A stretch of 64,000 nt of DNA from Fodinibius sp964490705 (lineage in GTDB: Bacteria > Bacteroidota > Rhodothermia > Balneolales > Balneolaceae), in NCBI GenBank assembly GCA_964490705.1, contig CAZBCG010000003.1:186001-250000 (forward strand), in the 5' to 3' direction. Of this stretch, positions 29,523 through 38,293 are shown piece by piece. The notes under the pieces were generated by a model, which did not search any database, had not been told where the DNA came from, and saw nothing but the letters and a program-made list of their open reading frames with translations. How positions within the stretch are numbered: the stretch's first letter is position 1; every line of letters starts with the position of its first letter. The position numbers and the translations under genes were made by a program.

Positions 29523-31097
29523 TTGTTTGGTGGTATGCCAGAATAAGATATTGCCGATTCCCAGGGCTGACAGAATGAGCATGACGGCAGGAAGCCAATC
29601 CCCGAGGAGGGTATAGAGTGTCTTCGAAGTAAGTATTGGCACATCATATCGAAAGGCTGTTTTCTGCCAATAAGGCGTTTCCACTTTGATGGATCCATCC
29701 GGAGCAATGATGCCCGAGATACCGTTGTTGGCACTGCGTACAATCCAGCGATCGAGCTCGATGGCCCGAAGCCGAGCGTAGGCAAAGTGCTGTTCGTGTC
29801 CGCTGGTATTACCCCACCAACCGTCGTTGGTGATGATGGTGAGGAATCCCGCTCCATTCTTGACATATTTTCGAGTCCAGCTGGGAAAGACCGAATCATA
29901 ACAAATAAGAGCTGGTGTTTTTTCGCCTTTGATTGTGAACGGATCCAAATTGTGTCCCTTGCCATATCCCTGGCTATGGGCCCAGTTTACCCATCCGAAA
30001 ATGTCAATATCGTGAAGGAAATGGACGAACGGCACACGCTCTACGATGGGCACGAGATTGTGTTTGCGATAGACATCCATGGTGCTATCGGGATAAAAAC
30101 CGAGCGCTGCATTAAAGGGCAAAAATTGACCCTGGCTGTGTTCATATAGCAGCCGGGGTTTGGGCGTATCCTCATAAAATTCGTAGTATGTGGTACCGGT
30201 GATTATAGATGCATTCCACTGTTGCGATTGTTCTGCTAACAGTTTTTTGGTGTTGGTTGATGCCTCACTGTATGAATTAATATTGGCAATGCGCGACTGT
30301 ATAGCATTTTCGGGCCAGACGACAAGTTCAGTTTTGTCGGTACGGACAGAATCTGTGAGCTGAAGCAAGTGATCGTGGGCTTCAGATTGTGTTTCAAAAC
30401 CGCCATTAGGATAATACGAATTGAAATTAGGCTGTACCACAACGGTTTGCTGTATTTTGTCTGCTTTTGTGGGTTTTTCAAACAGAGCGATTGTAGCTGA
30501 CCAAACCGGGAACAGAATAAATACACTGATGCCGACAATACGGCTGATCATATCTGATTTTTTGATTACCTGATAACCCAGAGCAATGCTGAACATAATC
30601 CAAAAAGAGATGCCCCAGAAGCCGGTGACTGAAATATACTGCACAAGTTCCGGCGCGTTTGACCAGGCGTTGGCCAGCGTGAGCCACGGCCAGGCCAGAT
30701 CCCACTGGTGATGTAAAAATTCAAAGCTGAGCCAAAAGGCGGTTTGGAAGAGAGCAATAAGCCAGGGCTGAATATCTTTTTGCTGGATCTGGTATTGTAG
30801 CATGATAGGAAGACACATCACGGCACTGTTGGCTACAATGGCAGCTACGCCACCGGCTACTGTGGCCATGGTAAGCCAGTATGTGGCGATAATGTTCCAA
30901 ATCAAAAAAGCGGGATAAGTCCAATAGGCAGCAGACCGAGCTGAATCGGCTAAGTCAACAATGCGAAAAATGAGTAGAAAGGCGGGAAAAATGAGAAAGG
31001 GCAGTGGCACCGGGGGATAGCTTAATCCCAGCAGAATACCTGCTGTAACGGTTAATGCCCATTTTGTATCCCAGAGGTGTTCAAAAAATGATTTCAT
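29505..31097 (-). CDS. lnt: Apolipoprotein N-acyltransferase
   Basis: 530 residues. About 200 N-terminal residues are strongly hydrophobic (six or more membrane segments), followed by the periplasmic nitrilase domain and a last membrane segment. The catalytic triad is visible: Glu263 in VWPENA, Lys345 in RKHNLVP, Cys399 in LICYDSVFP. E. coli has CYE where this protein has CYD. The enzyme adds the third acyl chain to lipoproteins in the inner membrane. It overlaps rsmI by 4 bp and sprA by 18 bp at the opposite 3' end. Confidence 0.94.
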   Translation of the reverse strand: MKSFFEHLWDTKWALTVTAGILLGLSYPPVPLPFLIFPAFLLIFRIVDLADSARSAAYWTYPAFLIWNIIATYWLTMATVAGGVAAIVANSAVMCLPIMLQYQIQQKDIQPWLIALFQTAFWLSFEFLHHQWDLAWPWLTLANAWSNAPELVQYISVTGFWGISFWIMFSIALGYQVIKKSDMISRIVGISVFILFPVWSATIALFEKPTKADKIQQTVVVQPNFNSYYPNGGFETQSEAHDHLLQLTDSVRTDKTELVVWPENAIQSRIANINSYSEASTNTKKLLAEQSQQWNASIITGTTYYEFYEDTPKPRLLYEHSQGQFLPFNAALGFYPDSTMDVYRKHNLVPIVERVPFVHFLHDIDIFGWVNWAHSQGYGKGHNLDPFTIKGEKTPALICYDSVFPSWTRKYVKNGAGFLTIITNDGWWGNTSGHEQHFAYARLRAIELDRWIVRSANNGISGIIAPDGSIKVETPYWQKTAFRYDVPILTSKTLYTLLGDWLPAVMLILSALGIGNILFWHTTKQSVRSN

Positions 31098-31777
31098 TCG
31101 CTGTAGTTTTTGGGGGCGATGACAACGACTATTTCGCCCTTGATTTCATCTCTCAGTTCAAACGTATCACTTACGGTTTTCAGGGATCCCCGAACGACTT
31201 CCTCAAACTTTTTAGTTAACTCGCGACACACTGCCACCATGCGTTGGTCGCCCATATATTCGCGGAGTTCCCCGAGCAGTTTTTTAAGTCGATAGGGACT
31301 TTCGTAAAGCACGACTGATCGTTCTTCATCCACCAGTCGTTTGAGCTGTTTTTGTCGGCCCTTTTTCTGTGGCAAAAATCCCTCAAACACATATTTATCG
31401 CAGGGAAGGCCACTGGCGACCAAGGCCGTTGTAGCCGCATCGGGACCGGGAATCACCGAAACCGAATGTCCCGCTTGATGCGCCCTCCGCACTGCTAAAA
31501 ATCCCGGATCCGAAATGCCCGGCATGCCGGCATCAGAGATGATGGCGACGTTTTGCCGTGCATCCAGAATATTAATTAAGTGCTCTACTTTTTGATGCTC
31601 GTTGTGGGCATGAAAGGCAAACGTTTTAGCATCAACACCCAGATGGTTGAGCAGCACACTCGAGGTGCGGGTATCTTCACAAGCGATATAGGAAACGGAT
31701 TTAAGGATTTTCTGAGCTCGCTCAGAGATATCCTCTAGGTTTCCGATGGGAGTGGCAACGATGTAGAGCGTACTCAA
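31094..31777 (-). CDS. rsmI: 16S rRNA 2'-O-ribose C1402 methyltransferase
   Basis: 227 residues, slightly shorter than the usual 270-290 because the C-terminal extension is missing. The tetrapyrrole-methylase-type core is complete: LYIVATPIGNLEDI at the start, ACEDTRTS, SDAGMPGISDPG and IPGPDAAT. The enzyme methylates cytidine 1402 of 16S rRNA with SAM. A 4-bp overlap (ATGA) couples it to lnt. Confidence 0.95.
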   Translation of the reverse strand: MSTLYIVATPIGNLEDISERAQKILKSVSYIACEDTRTSSVLLNHLGVDAKTFAFHAHNEHQKVEHLINILDARQNVAIISDAGMPGISDPGFLAVRRAHQAGHSVSVIPGPDAATTALVASGLPCDKYVFEGFLPQKKGRQKQLKRLVDEERSVVLYESPYRLKKLLGELREYMGDQRMVAVCRELTKKFEEVVRGSLKTVSDTFELRDEIKGEIVVVIAPKNYSE

Positions 31778-32200
31778 TGGCGGTGATTTCTATTAAAATT
31801 TAGTATTGAAATCTCATCTAACTTTTATGTCATCCTGAACCATTGTGCTGAGTTCAGCTTACTCCCGATGGTTCGGGATTCGGCGAAGTAGCCCTTGTTT
31901 CAGTATCTCTTTCAGGATCTCGTGTAGCTTGAGCGTTTTGTTTTTCTACAGACTTTTTATCTCATGATATCTGTGATCTCGGTTTAAATCCGAGGTTACA
32001 ATGGTTTTAGGGTTTTAGATCCCACAGAAAGTAACAAAAACTAATGCACTATTTCGACTGCTGCTACAAAATTGGTCGGCTGAAGTTTAGACGCAAAAAG
32101 GCTATATTTATAGTCGTTAATCTGATGAAATGGTAACACCAATATTTATTGTTATCAGGCTGATTAAACGGATGTTAACTAATAATTATTAAACACTATT
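31778..32200. other. Intergenic region without a gene (rsmI - VOC gene)
   Basis: 423 bp between divergent genes, with no ORF of credible length on either strand. It holds a repeat-like palindrome cluster (31830-31920), AT-rich sequence, and TATATTTA (32103-32110), a one-mismatch form of the TAnnTTTG box, 90 bp before the VOC ATG. Confidence 0.7.
31830..31920. repeat. Dispersed-repeat-like nested inverted repeat
   Basis: ATCCTGAA (31832-31839) pairs with TTCAGGAT (31911-31918); inside are CTGA-GT-TCAG (31848-31857) and TCCCGA-TGGT-TCGGGA (31863-31878). The wording TCATCCTGAAC...TTTCAGGATCT is familiar from non-coding interspersed repeats of Bacteroidota genomes; no second copy exists in this window. 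Confidence 0.5.
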
Positions 32201-32593
32201 ATGGCAGATTTTAGTCCTTCGGGTCTCAATCATATCACTATTCGCGTTAATGAAATAGAACGAGCTGAAGAATTTTATGGCGATATTTTAGGTTTTGAAC
32301 TCATCCGAAAGATGGGCAAGAGCATGGCGGTGTATCGCGTGGGTGATGAAGATACGCTGGTGCTGGTGGAAGCGGAAACGAGCTATGATCCTTCTTCACG
32401 AGATTACCGGGTCGATCACTTTGGATTTTACCTGGAATCGGAAGAAAAGGTGGATGAGATGGCTGAATACTTCCGCGAAAAGGAGGTGACGATTATGAGT
32501 GGACCGGCCAATCGCAAGCGCGGCCGCTTTGTATTTATCTCTGATCCCGATGGAAATATGATTGAGTTTTTCTACGAGGAGGATGAAGATTAA
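32201..32593 (+). CDS. VOC-family (glyoxalase/bleomycin resistance) protein
   Basis: 130 residues with one VOC domain made of two beta-alpha-beta3 modules. 'LNHITIRVNEIERAEEFYGDILGFELI' type start supplies the first metal-ligand His; later His in 'YRVDHFGFYLE' and Glu in 'PDGNMIEFFYE' complete the usual H-H-E set. Substrate unknown: glyoxalase I, fosfomycin-type thiol transferase or a dioxygenase relative are all possible. It has a region of its own with no operon partner; grpE follows after 180 bp. Confidence 0.8.
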   Translation: MADFSPSGLNHITIRVNEIERAEEFYGDILGFELIRKMGKSMAVYRVGDEDTLVLVEAETSYDPSSRDYRVDHFGFYLESEEKVDEMAEYFREKEVTIMSGPANRKRGRFVFISDPDGNMIEFFYEEDED

Positions 32594-32671
32594 CAATTAG
32601 AGATAGGGTTAACTACGCATCCAAAAACTGACACTCTGAAACTTTTTATTTTACGGCAATCCAATCTTCCG

Positions 32672-32712
32672 TAACTTTGTCACTAGATATGGCATGGCCA
32701 ATCCATGGCATG
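32672..32712 (+). promoter_or_regulatory. Promoter and direct repeat in front of grpE-dnaJ
   Basis: TAACTTTG (32672-32679) matches TAnnTTTG; no clear -33 TTG. Just downstream, in the presumed leader, ATGGCATG occurs twice (32689-32696 and 32705-32712), 16 bp apart. No CIRCE inverted repeat is present, so HrcA control is not indicated. Confidence 0.4.
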
Positions 32713-32772
32713 TTATTTGCATTCTTAGTGCACAAAGAAATTAACAGTATCAAATTGATAGAATAGGTTTAC

Positions 32773-33372
32773 ATGAGCGAATCCAAAGAAAAAGTAACTG
32801 AAGAACAAGCAACCGAGACCGAAGAGCAAGAACAGTCGGTTGAACAAACTGAGGAGCAGGTCTCGAAATACGATGATTATGAGCCCGATGAGCTGCAACA
32901 GCTGTTGATAGCGCGCGATGAGGAAGTCGAGCAGCTGGAGCAGGCTGTAGAGGAGGCCAAAGATTCTCGCCTCCGCAAAGCCGCAGAGCTCGAAAACTAT
33001 CGCAAACGCGTCCAGCGCGAGCGTTCGCAGATTTATGAAACGGCCAAGGCCAAAGCACTCGAGGATTTTTTGGATATCAATGATGACCTGCAGCGAACAT
33101 TAAGCGCGGCAGAAGATATTGAGGTCAACGAAACGTTTATGGATGGCGTGCTCTTGGTAGCCAACAAATTCAAAGAAGTGCTTGAAAAGCATGGCGTAGA
33201 GCGGATTGACGAAGAAGGCGTTCCCTTTAATGTGGATTTGCATGATGCCATGATGCGCCAAAAACCGGAAGATGACAGCATCGAAAGCGATATGGTGCTG
33301 AATGTGGTGGAAAGTGGATACCGCATTGGCGATCGCACGATTCGACACGCAAAAGTAATTGTAAGCGAATAA
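32773..33372 (+). CDS. grpE: GrpE, DnaK nucleotide exchange factor
   Basis: 199 residues: acidic Glu/Gln-rich N-terminus (1-45), long coiled helix (about 45-110) with 'ELENYRKRVQRER', and the C-terminal beta domain ending 'GYRIGDRTIRHAKVIVSE' type signature. GrpE releases ADP from DnaK in the cytosol. It is followed by dnaJ after 26 bp; dnaK is not in this window. Confidence 0.95.
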   Translation: MSESKEKVTEEQATETEEQEQSVEQTEEQVSKYDDYEPDELQQLLIARDEEVEQLEQAVEEAKDSRLRKAAELENYRKRVQRERSQIYETAKAKALEDFLDINDDLQRTLSAAEDIEVNETFMDGVLLVANKFKEVLEKHGVERIDEEGVPFNVDLHDAMMRQKPEDDSIESDMVLNVVESGYRIGDRTIRHAKVIVSE

Positions 33373-33398
33373 ATTTTTAGGTTAAGCAGACACAATTC

Positions 33399-34550
33399 AT
33401 GTCTAAACGAGACTATTACGAAGTACTCGGCGTCAGCAAAGACGCATCTGAAAGCGAAATTAAGAAGGCCTACCGCAAGAAGGCCATGAAGTTTCATCCG
33501 GATAGAAATTCGGATGACCCGGAGGCGGAACGAAAGTTTAAAGAAGCTTCTGAGGCTTATGAGGTATTAGGTGATGAACAAAAGCGCCAGCGTTATGATC
33601 AATTTGGTCACCGCGGTGTAAATGGCGGTGGCGGATTCGGAGGCGGTGCCTCAGGATTTGAAGATATTGGATTTGAAGATATTTTCAGTCGATTCAGCGA
33701 TATCTTTGGTGGTGAATTTGGTGGCGGACGTTCACGCGGACGTCGTTCTACCGGTCAGGCCGGCTCGGATATGAAGCTGCGTATTGAGCTTTCGCTCGAA
33801 GAAATTGCTTTTGGTACCGAGAAAAAGCTGAAGGTAAAGAAGTACATCAAATGTGATGAATGTAACGGTACTGGTGCTGAAACAGAAAATGATTTTGAAA
33901 CCTGCGGTACTTGCAATGGGATGGGCGAAGTCCGCCAGGTGCGCAAGACGATGCTTGGTCAGATGGTGAATGTGCAGCCATGTCCCGAATGTAATGGTGA
34001 AGGACGCATCATCCGCAATAAGTGCTCAAAGTGTAATGGCGAAGGTCGCTACAAAGGCGAAGAAACGGTCAAAGTGAATGTGCCGTCGGGCGTATCAAAA
34101 GGAAATTATATTACGTTGCGTGGTAAAGGCAATGCCGGTAAACGCGGCGGCGAAGCCGGTGCACTGGTTGTATTGATCGAAGAGAAAGAACACGAGCATT
34201 TTGAGCGGGATGGGAATGACATTTATTACGATCTCGTGCTTAGCGTTCCCGATGCTATTTTAGGTACCGAAGTCCAAGTGCCTACGCTCAAGGGTAAAGC
34301 TAAGATCAAGATTGAGGAAGGTATCCAACCCGGCAAGTTACTGCGGATGAGCGAAAAGGGCATTCATGGCTTGAATCGCTCAGGTATTGGAGATCAGTAT
34401 GTGCGGGTGAATGTGTATATCCCCAAGAACCTTACCGAAGATGAGCGCGTGCATATCGAAGCACTAAAAGGAAAAGATCACTTTAATGCATCGAATAAAG
34501 AGGATGACGGCAAGGGCTTCTTCTCAAAAATCAAGGATGTGTTTACGTAA
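33399..34550 (+). CDS. dnaJ: Chaperone protein DnaJ
   Basis: 383 residues, full type-I Hsp40: J domain with HPD at 33-35, Gly/Phe-rich linker (about 72-115), four CxxCxGxG zinc repeats (CDECNGTG, CGTCNGMG, CPECNGEG, CSKCNGEG) around 148-215, and the C-terminal substrate-binding domain. It stimulates DnaK ATPase and delivers unfolded clients. Co-transcribed with grpE. Confidence 0.97.
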   Translation: MSKRDYYEVLGVSKDASESEIKKAYRKKAMKFHPDRNSDDPEAERKFKEASEAYEVLGDEQKRQRYDQFGHRGVNGGGGFGGGASGFEDIGFEDIFSRFSDIFGGEFGGGRSRGRRSTGQAGSDMKLRIELSLEEIAFGTEKKLKVKKYIKCDECNGTGAETENDFETCGTCNGMGEVRQVRKTMLGQMVNVQPCPECNGEGRIIRNKCSKCNGEGRYKGEETVKVNVPSGVSKGNYITLRGKGNAGKRGGEAGALVVLIEEKEHEHFERDGNDIYYDLVLSVPDAILGTEVQVPTLKGKAKIKIEEGIQPGKLLRMSEKGIHGLNRSGIGDQYVRVNVYIPKNLTEDERVHIEALKGKDHFNASNKEDDGKGFFSKIKDVFT

Positions 34551-34570
34551 AGGGCAAGTGCGAGTGTAAA

Positions 34571-34648
34571 GTAGAAGGTACTAAGTATTAGGTTTTCAAA
34601 AAGAATGCTGGATACGCGTGGTATTACTTTATACTAATAACTTTCTAC
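34571..34648. repeat. Imperfect inverted repeat between dnaJ and the ATP-grasp gene
   Basis: GTAGAAGGTACTAAGTATTAG-like left arm (34571-34591) and a right arm (34634-34648) whose reverse complement reads GTAGAAAGTTATTAG. It sits between convergent genes and could act as an inefficient transcription end or be decayed repeat sequence. Confidence 0.35.
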
Positions 34649-34654
34649 TTACTA

Positions 34655-35524
34655 CTATTCCCTCATCCATTCATCAAAAACTCTGGCAAACCGTTCGGGT
34701 GATTCCGGATCCATATTGAAATAGAGCGACGGCTCGATGAGTTCCAGCTCCATTAGTGCAAAACTATTTTCAGCAGTACGTACATAATCGGCCCGGGTAT
34801 AAAGGGGCAGGGGATCGATCATTTTCAACACTTCGCGGGCTGTTGCCAGGAGGTGCTTTGCCGGTTTCACTTTTCGCAATATTCCCCCGTGTTCTTCCTG
34901 CACGCGAAAATCATCTTTTTTGGGCGTTTTAAGGATGGTATGGCTGTAAGTATCCCCGAAAAAGAAGACTGAAAATTCGCCTTCGCTGGTGATGTTATTC
35001 ATGAAAGGCTGGACTAAAAACGGCCGATTCGCAAAGGTGGATGAGAGGTTTTCGACATATTTTTTCCACTCATCACGGTGAATCCAAAAAGTATTATCAG
35101 CTCCCGCGCTGATGGTTGGTTTTATGACAATTTCTTCGGATTCCAGCTCGTCGAAAAAATCGGGAAACAGCTCAGTATCAAAATGATCACGCCAAAGACT
35201 GGATACGATCTCGATGCCTTGTTGCTGTAGATCTCGAAGATAGGTTTTGTCGATATTCCATTGTACAATTTCGAGGCTATTTTCGAGCACGGCCGATGAT
35301 GCTTCAATGTCTTGTAACACATCCATAAATGCTTCAGGATCATCCTGATAATCCCACGGACTGCGGATGATGACGGCATCAAAGTTATTCCAATCGACCG
35401 ATCTATTTCGCCAGGAAATTTCTTGGGTTTCCCATCCCAATTGTGCAAGCGGTTCAACCAGCAGTTCGTCATAGACCTCAAAATCGTCGAGGTTATCCAT
35501 CGACAAAAAGGCGCAGTGTTTCAT
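34655..35524 (-). CDS. ATP-grasp domain protein (DcsG/RimK-like ligase)
   Basis: 289 residues. The N-terminal third has a pre-ATP-grasp fold with 'AVIIRSPWDYQDDPEAF'; the ATP-grasp part includes 'IVQWNIDKTYL', 'IVIKPTISAGADNTFW', the glycine-poor 'RPFLVQPFM' strand, and the metal-binding end 'FALMELELIEPSLYFNMDP' with Glu and Asn ligands. This pattern is seen in DcsG-type and other ATP-dependent carboxylate-amine ligases. The product is unknown and the gene stands alone, convergent with dnaJ. Confidence 0.75.
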   Translation of the reverse strand: MKHCAFLSMDNLDDFEVYDELLVEPLAQLGWETQEISWRNRSVDWNNFDAVIIRSPWDYQDDPEAFMDVLQDIEASSAVLENSLEIVQWNIDKTYLRDLQQQGIEIVSSLWRDHFDTELFPDFFDELESEEIVIKPTISAGADNTFWIHRDEWKKYVENLSSTFANRPFLVQPFMNNITSEGEFSVFFFGDTYSHTILKTPKKDDFRVQEEHGGILRKVKPAKHLLATAREVLKMIDPLPLYTRADYVRTAENSFALMELELIEPSLYFNMDPESPERFARVFDEWMRE

Positions 35525-35604
35525 CTATTGCATTGATTCGCATTTGAAATTATCGAACCCCAAAATACCACGCCTCAAGGGAAGTGCAAGACAAATCAGC
35601 AGCT

Positions 35605-37536
35605 TTAACAACAGGTAGCCGGAGCCTGTTCGTCGGTACTACTGCTTTGACTACTGGACAATCTAACTGAAGAATCCGAATATTTGTTTTGAATGCGGAT
35701 GGCATTGGCAATAGCGATAAGAGCAACCCCCACGTCCGCAAAAATGGCCTCCCACATGGTGGCCATGCCGAGGGCTGCTAGTACCATGACCAGCACTTTA
35801 ATCCCCAGGGCAAAGCCGATATTTTGCCAGACTACCCGGTGGGTAAAGTGGGCAATTTCGATAGCCAATGGAATTTTCGAAGGCTGATCTGTTTGAATGA
35901 CGACATCGGCCGTTTCCACCGTTGCATCCGAGCCGATACCGCCCATGGCGATTCCCACATCAGCCAGCGTAATTACCGGCGCATCATTGACGCCATCCCC
36001 GATGAAGCCTACCGTTTTGTCGGGACTTAAGGCATCCTTCACATAGTTGTATTTGTCATCGGGCAGCAGGCCTCCGTGTGTCCGATCTAATCCAAGCTTA
36101 TTAGCAACGTGATCAACCACCTCCTGATTGTCGCCGGATAGCATCACGAGTTCGCTGACGCCCAATTCGTGCAGTCGATTGATTGTCTGCTTGCTGTCGT
36201 CTTTGATGCGATCTGCAATACTGATCGTCCCCACATGGGTACCGTTTTCCGCGACATGCACGTAGGTGTAAGGATTCTCAAATCCATTATTTACAACGGT
36301 AATATTTTGTTGTTGCAGAAGATCTCGGTTTCCGACAATTACATTTTTCTGGTTGATCGTGCCTTGCAATCCTTTGCCCGAAATCTCTTGCTGGTTTTCA
36401 ACAGGGTAGAGAGCTTCTCCGTTGCTATAACTCAAAATCGCTTTTGCAATGGGATGTGTGGACTGCTGTTCCAGCGAAGCAGCCAGTCGAATCAGTTCCT
36501 CTTTGCTGTAGCCGTTTACCGGATGTACTTCCTGTACCTCAAACGAACCTTCGGTCATGGTACCGGTTTTGTCCATAAACAGGGTCTTCATCTTGCGCAG
36601 CTGGTCCAGGAAGTCCGATCCCTTGAGTAAAATACCGTTTTGAGAAGCGGCCCCGATGCCGCCGAAATAGCCGAGAGGAATTGAAATCACAAGGCCGCAC
36701 GGACAAGAAACTACCAAAAAGATCAGGGCGCGATAAAACCAATCCTGAAAGATATAACTTTCAACAAATAGATAAGGCACGAATGTAAGTGCTGCGGCCA
36801 TCCACACCACGATGGGCGTATATACTTTGGCGAAGCGGGTCATAAACCGTTGTGTAGGAGCCTTTCGCTTCGAGGCCTCCTGTACCATTGTCAGAATGTT
36901 GGAAAGTTTAGTATCCTCATAGCTGCTGGTGACTCTGATGCGCACCGGTGTATCTTGATTGATGGATCCCGCCCAAATTTTTTCTCCGGATTTTCGGGTC
37001 ATCGGTTTGGATTCACCCGTGAGCGCTGCTGTATTGAATGAAGCTTTTTCGGTGAGCAATTCGCCGTCCAACGGTACTTTTTCACCCGGTTTTACTTGGA
37101 TGATTTCGCCTATTCCGATCTCTTTGGGGTCGATTGTTTGGGTAGCTCCATTTCGTTCTACGGTAGCGACATCCGGCTGCTGATTGATGAGTCCCTTAAT
37201 AGAACTTTTAGCCCGGGTAATGGCTCCGTGCTGGGCATATTCTCCGATCATATAAAAAAGCATTACGGCTACGCCCTCGGCATATTCACCGATGGCAAAA
37301 GCACCGACAGTGGCAATGCCCATCAGCATAAATTCACTGAAAACAGTGCCGTTTTTGATCGAATTGAATGCTTTGATCCAAACGGGCCCACCAACGGCCA
37401 GGTATGAAAGTCCGTATAGTGGAAGGTAAATATACGCTTGACCGGAAAAGGAAATTGCGTGTTCGACAATCAGAGCCGCTGCTAAAAATAGGGCACTTAC
37501 AACCGCTTCTTTATATTTTTTTATGAATGATATCAT
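35605..37536 (-). CDS. Heavy-metal P1B-type ATPase (Cd/Zn/Pb exporter type)
   Basis: About 643 residues from ATG 37536 (an upstream in-frame ATG at 37563 is possible). Membrane metal motif CPC at 278-280 in 'VVSCPCGLVISIPLG', phosphorylation motif DKTGT with Asp322, the 'THPIA' nucleotide-binding HP motif, and hinge GDGVNDAP are all present. The sequence around CPC followed by ISIPLG is the ZntA/CadA type. There is no N-terminal HMA domain; instead the protein ends in a Ser-rich tail finishing Cys-Cys, a possible metal-binding terminus. Exports divalent soft metals from the cytosol. Divergent from the PII-like gene. Confidence 0.9.
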   Translation of the reverse strand: MISFIKKYKEAVVSALFLAAALIVEHAISFSGQAYIYLPLYGLSYLAVGGPVWIKAFNSIKNGTVFSEFMLMGIATVGAFAIGEYAEGVAVMLFYMIGEYAQHGAITRAKSSIKGLINQQPDVATVERNGATQTIDPKEIGIGEIIQVKPGEKVPLDGELLTEKASFNTAALTGESKPMTRKSGEKIWAGSINQDTPVRIRVTSSYEDTKLSNILTMVQEASKRKAPTQRFMTRFAKVYTPIVVWMAAALTFVPYLFVESYIFQDWFYRALIFLVVSCPCGLVISIPLGYFGGIGAASQNGILLKGSDFLDQLRKMKTLFMDKTGTMTEGSFEVQEVHPVNGYSKEELIRLAASLEQQSTHPIAKAILSYSNGEALYPVENQQEISGKGLQGTINQKNVIVGNRDLLQQQNITVVNNGFENPYTYVHVAENGTHVGTISIADRIKDDSKQTINRLHELGVSELVMLSGDNQEVVDHVANKLGLDRTHGGLLPDDKYNYVKDALSPDKTVGFIGDGVNDAPVITLADVGIAMGGIGSDATVETADVVIQTDQPSKIPLAIEIAHFTHRVVWQNIGFALGIKVLVMVLAALGMATMWEAIFADVGVALIAIANAIRIQNKYSDSSVRLSSSQSSSTDEQAPATCC

Positions 37537-37858
37537 GGGAATAATAAAAATTGGAAATCTCATCTGGCTCTAAAATAACAGGGTCAGACAATCAGCTCTT
37601 GCATCTTTATGTAAATCTTGTGCAGGATTTTGTATTTCGCAGGTGAGCTTCAAGAACTACATCCCGGACGAATATCTCCAGACCGATTGTTGGCTTTAAA
37701 TTAATCCTGGTTCAAGTAGTAGGTGCAGTATAGGCCTAAGGCGAATTTCCCTGAGGTTTTCAGCACTGTGTTGCATTAATTACTTGAACACAGTCTTATA
37801 TGAAAACTTACCAATTTAATTACTATTTTTAAGTAACTTCTTGCTTAAAAGTGGTTGT

Positions 37859-38200
37859 ATGAAACTAATAAAAGCTTACATCAGGCCCATGTTATTGGAG
37901 GATGTATATTCGGCTCTGCGTAAGCACGATTACTGCTGCATGAGTGTTTTTGAGGGAGAAGGAACAGGGAAGTATAATGATCCCAAAAACAAACACGGCT
38001 CTCTGGATTTTCCAGCGATGCATACAAAAGTAATAAAAATAGAAATTGCTGCTAAAGAGGATGACGTAAAACCCATAATTCAAATTATAAAAACACATGC
38101 CCACACGGGTAGAAAAGGAGATGGATTAGTTTTTGTATCTCCTGTTGAATATGCTACCCGAATTCGTGATGACAAAGAGGGAGCTGAAATTCTTAGCTAA
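37859..38200 (+). CDS. PII-like signalling protein of the metal-efflux-associated group (PII-NG type)
   Basis: 113 residues from ATG 37859 (in-frame TTG at 37841 rejected). The fold signatures of PII are clear: N-terminal 'MKLIKAYIRP', Walker-like B loop 'THAHTGRKGDGLVFVSPVE', and C-loop 'ATRIR'. The T-loop (about residues 37-60) lacks the uridylylated tyrosine of GlnB/GlnK and carries His and Lys. GlnB-type nitrogen signalling is therefore unlikely. A PII subgroup has been described as linked to RND metal-efflux genes, and here the gene sits between a P1B-ATPase and CusBA. The ligand is unknown. Confidence 0.8.
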   Translation: MKLIKAYIRPMLLEDVYSALRKHDYCCMSVFEGEGTGKYNDPKNKHGSLDFPAMHTKVIKIEIAAKEDDVKPIIQIIKTHAHTGRKGDGLVFVSPVEYATRIRDDKEGAEILS

Positions 38201-38219
38201 CTATCCTTCTACAGAGTGT

Positions 38220-38238
38220 CTTTTTTTAATTAAAAAAG
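38220..38238. terminator. Possible AT-only hairpin between the PII-like gene and cusB
   Basis: C-T6 (38220-38226) pairs with A6-G (38232-38238), loop TAATT, between convergent genes. No GC-rich part, so it is weak. Confidence 0.3.
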
Positions 38239-38293
38239 TTTGGTCCTGCACTTCACTTCTAATTTTTAAAATCTGGGTTATTTAGTCATACTT

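Noticed and set aside
32594..32772. CIRCE-type (HrcA) element searched before grpE
   Set aside because: No TTAGCACTC-N9-GAGTGCTAA-like repeat is present.
37710..37789. GTTCAAGTA ... TACTTGAAC inverted repeat between the P-ATPase and PII-like genes
   Set aside because: 9-bp arms but 62 bp apart with no promoter at a fitting distance; too weak to call an operator.
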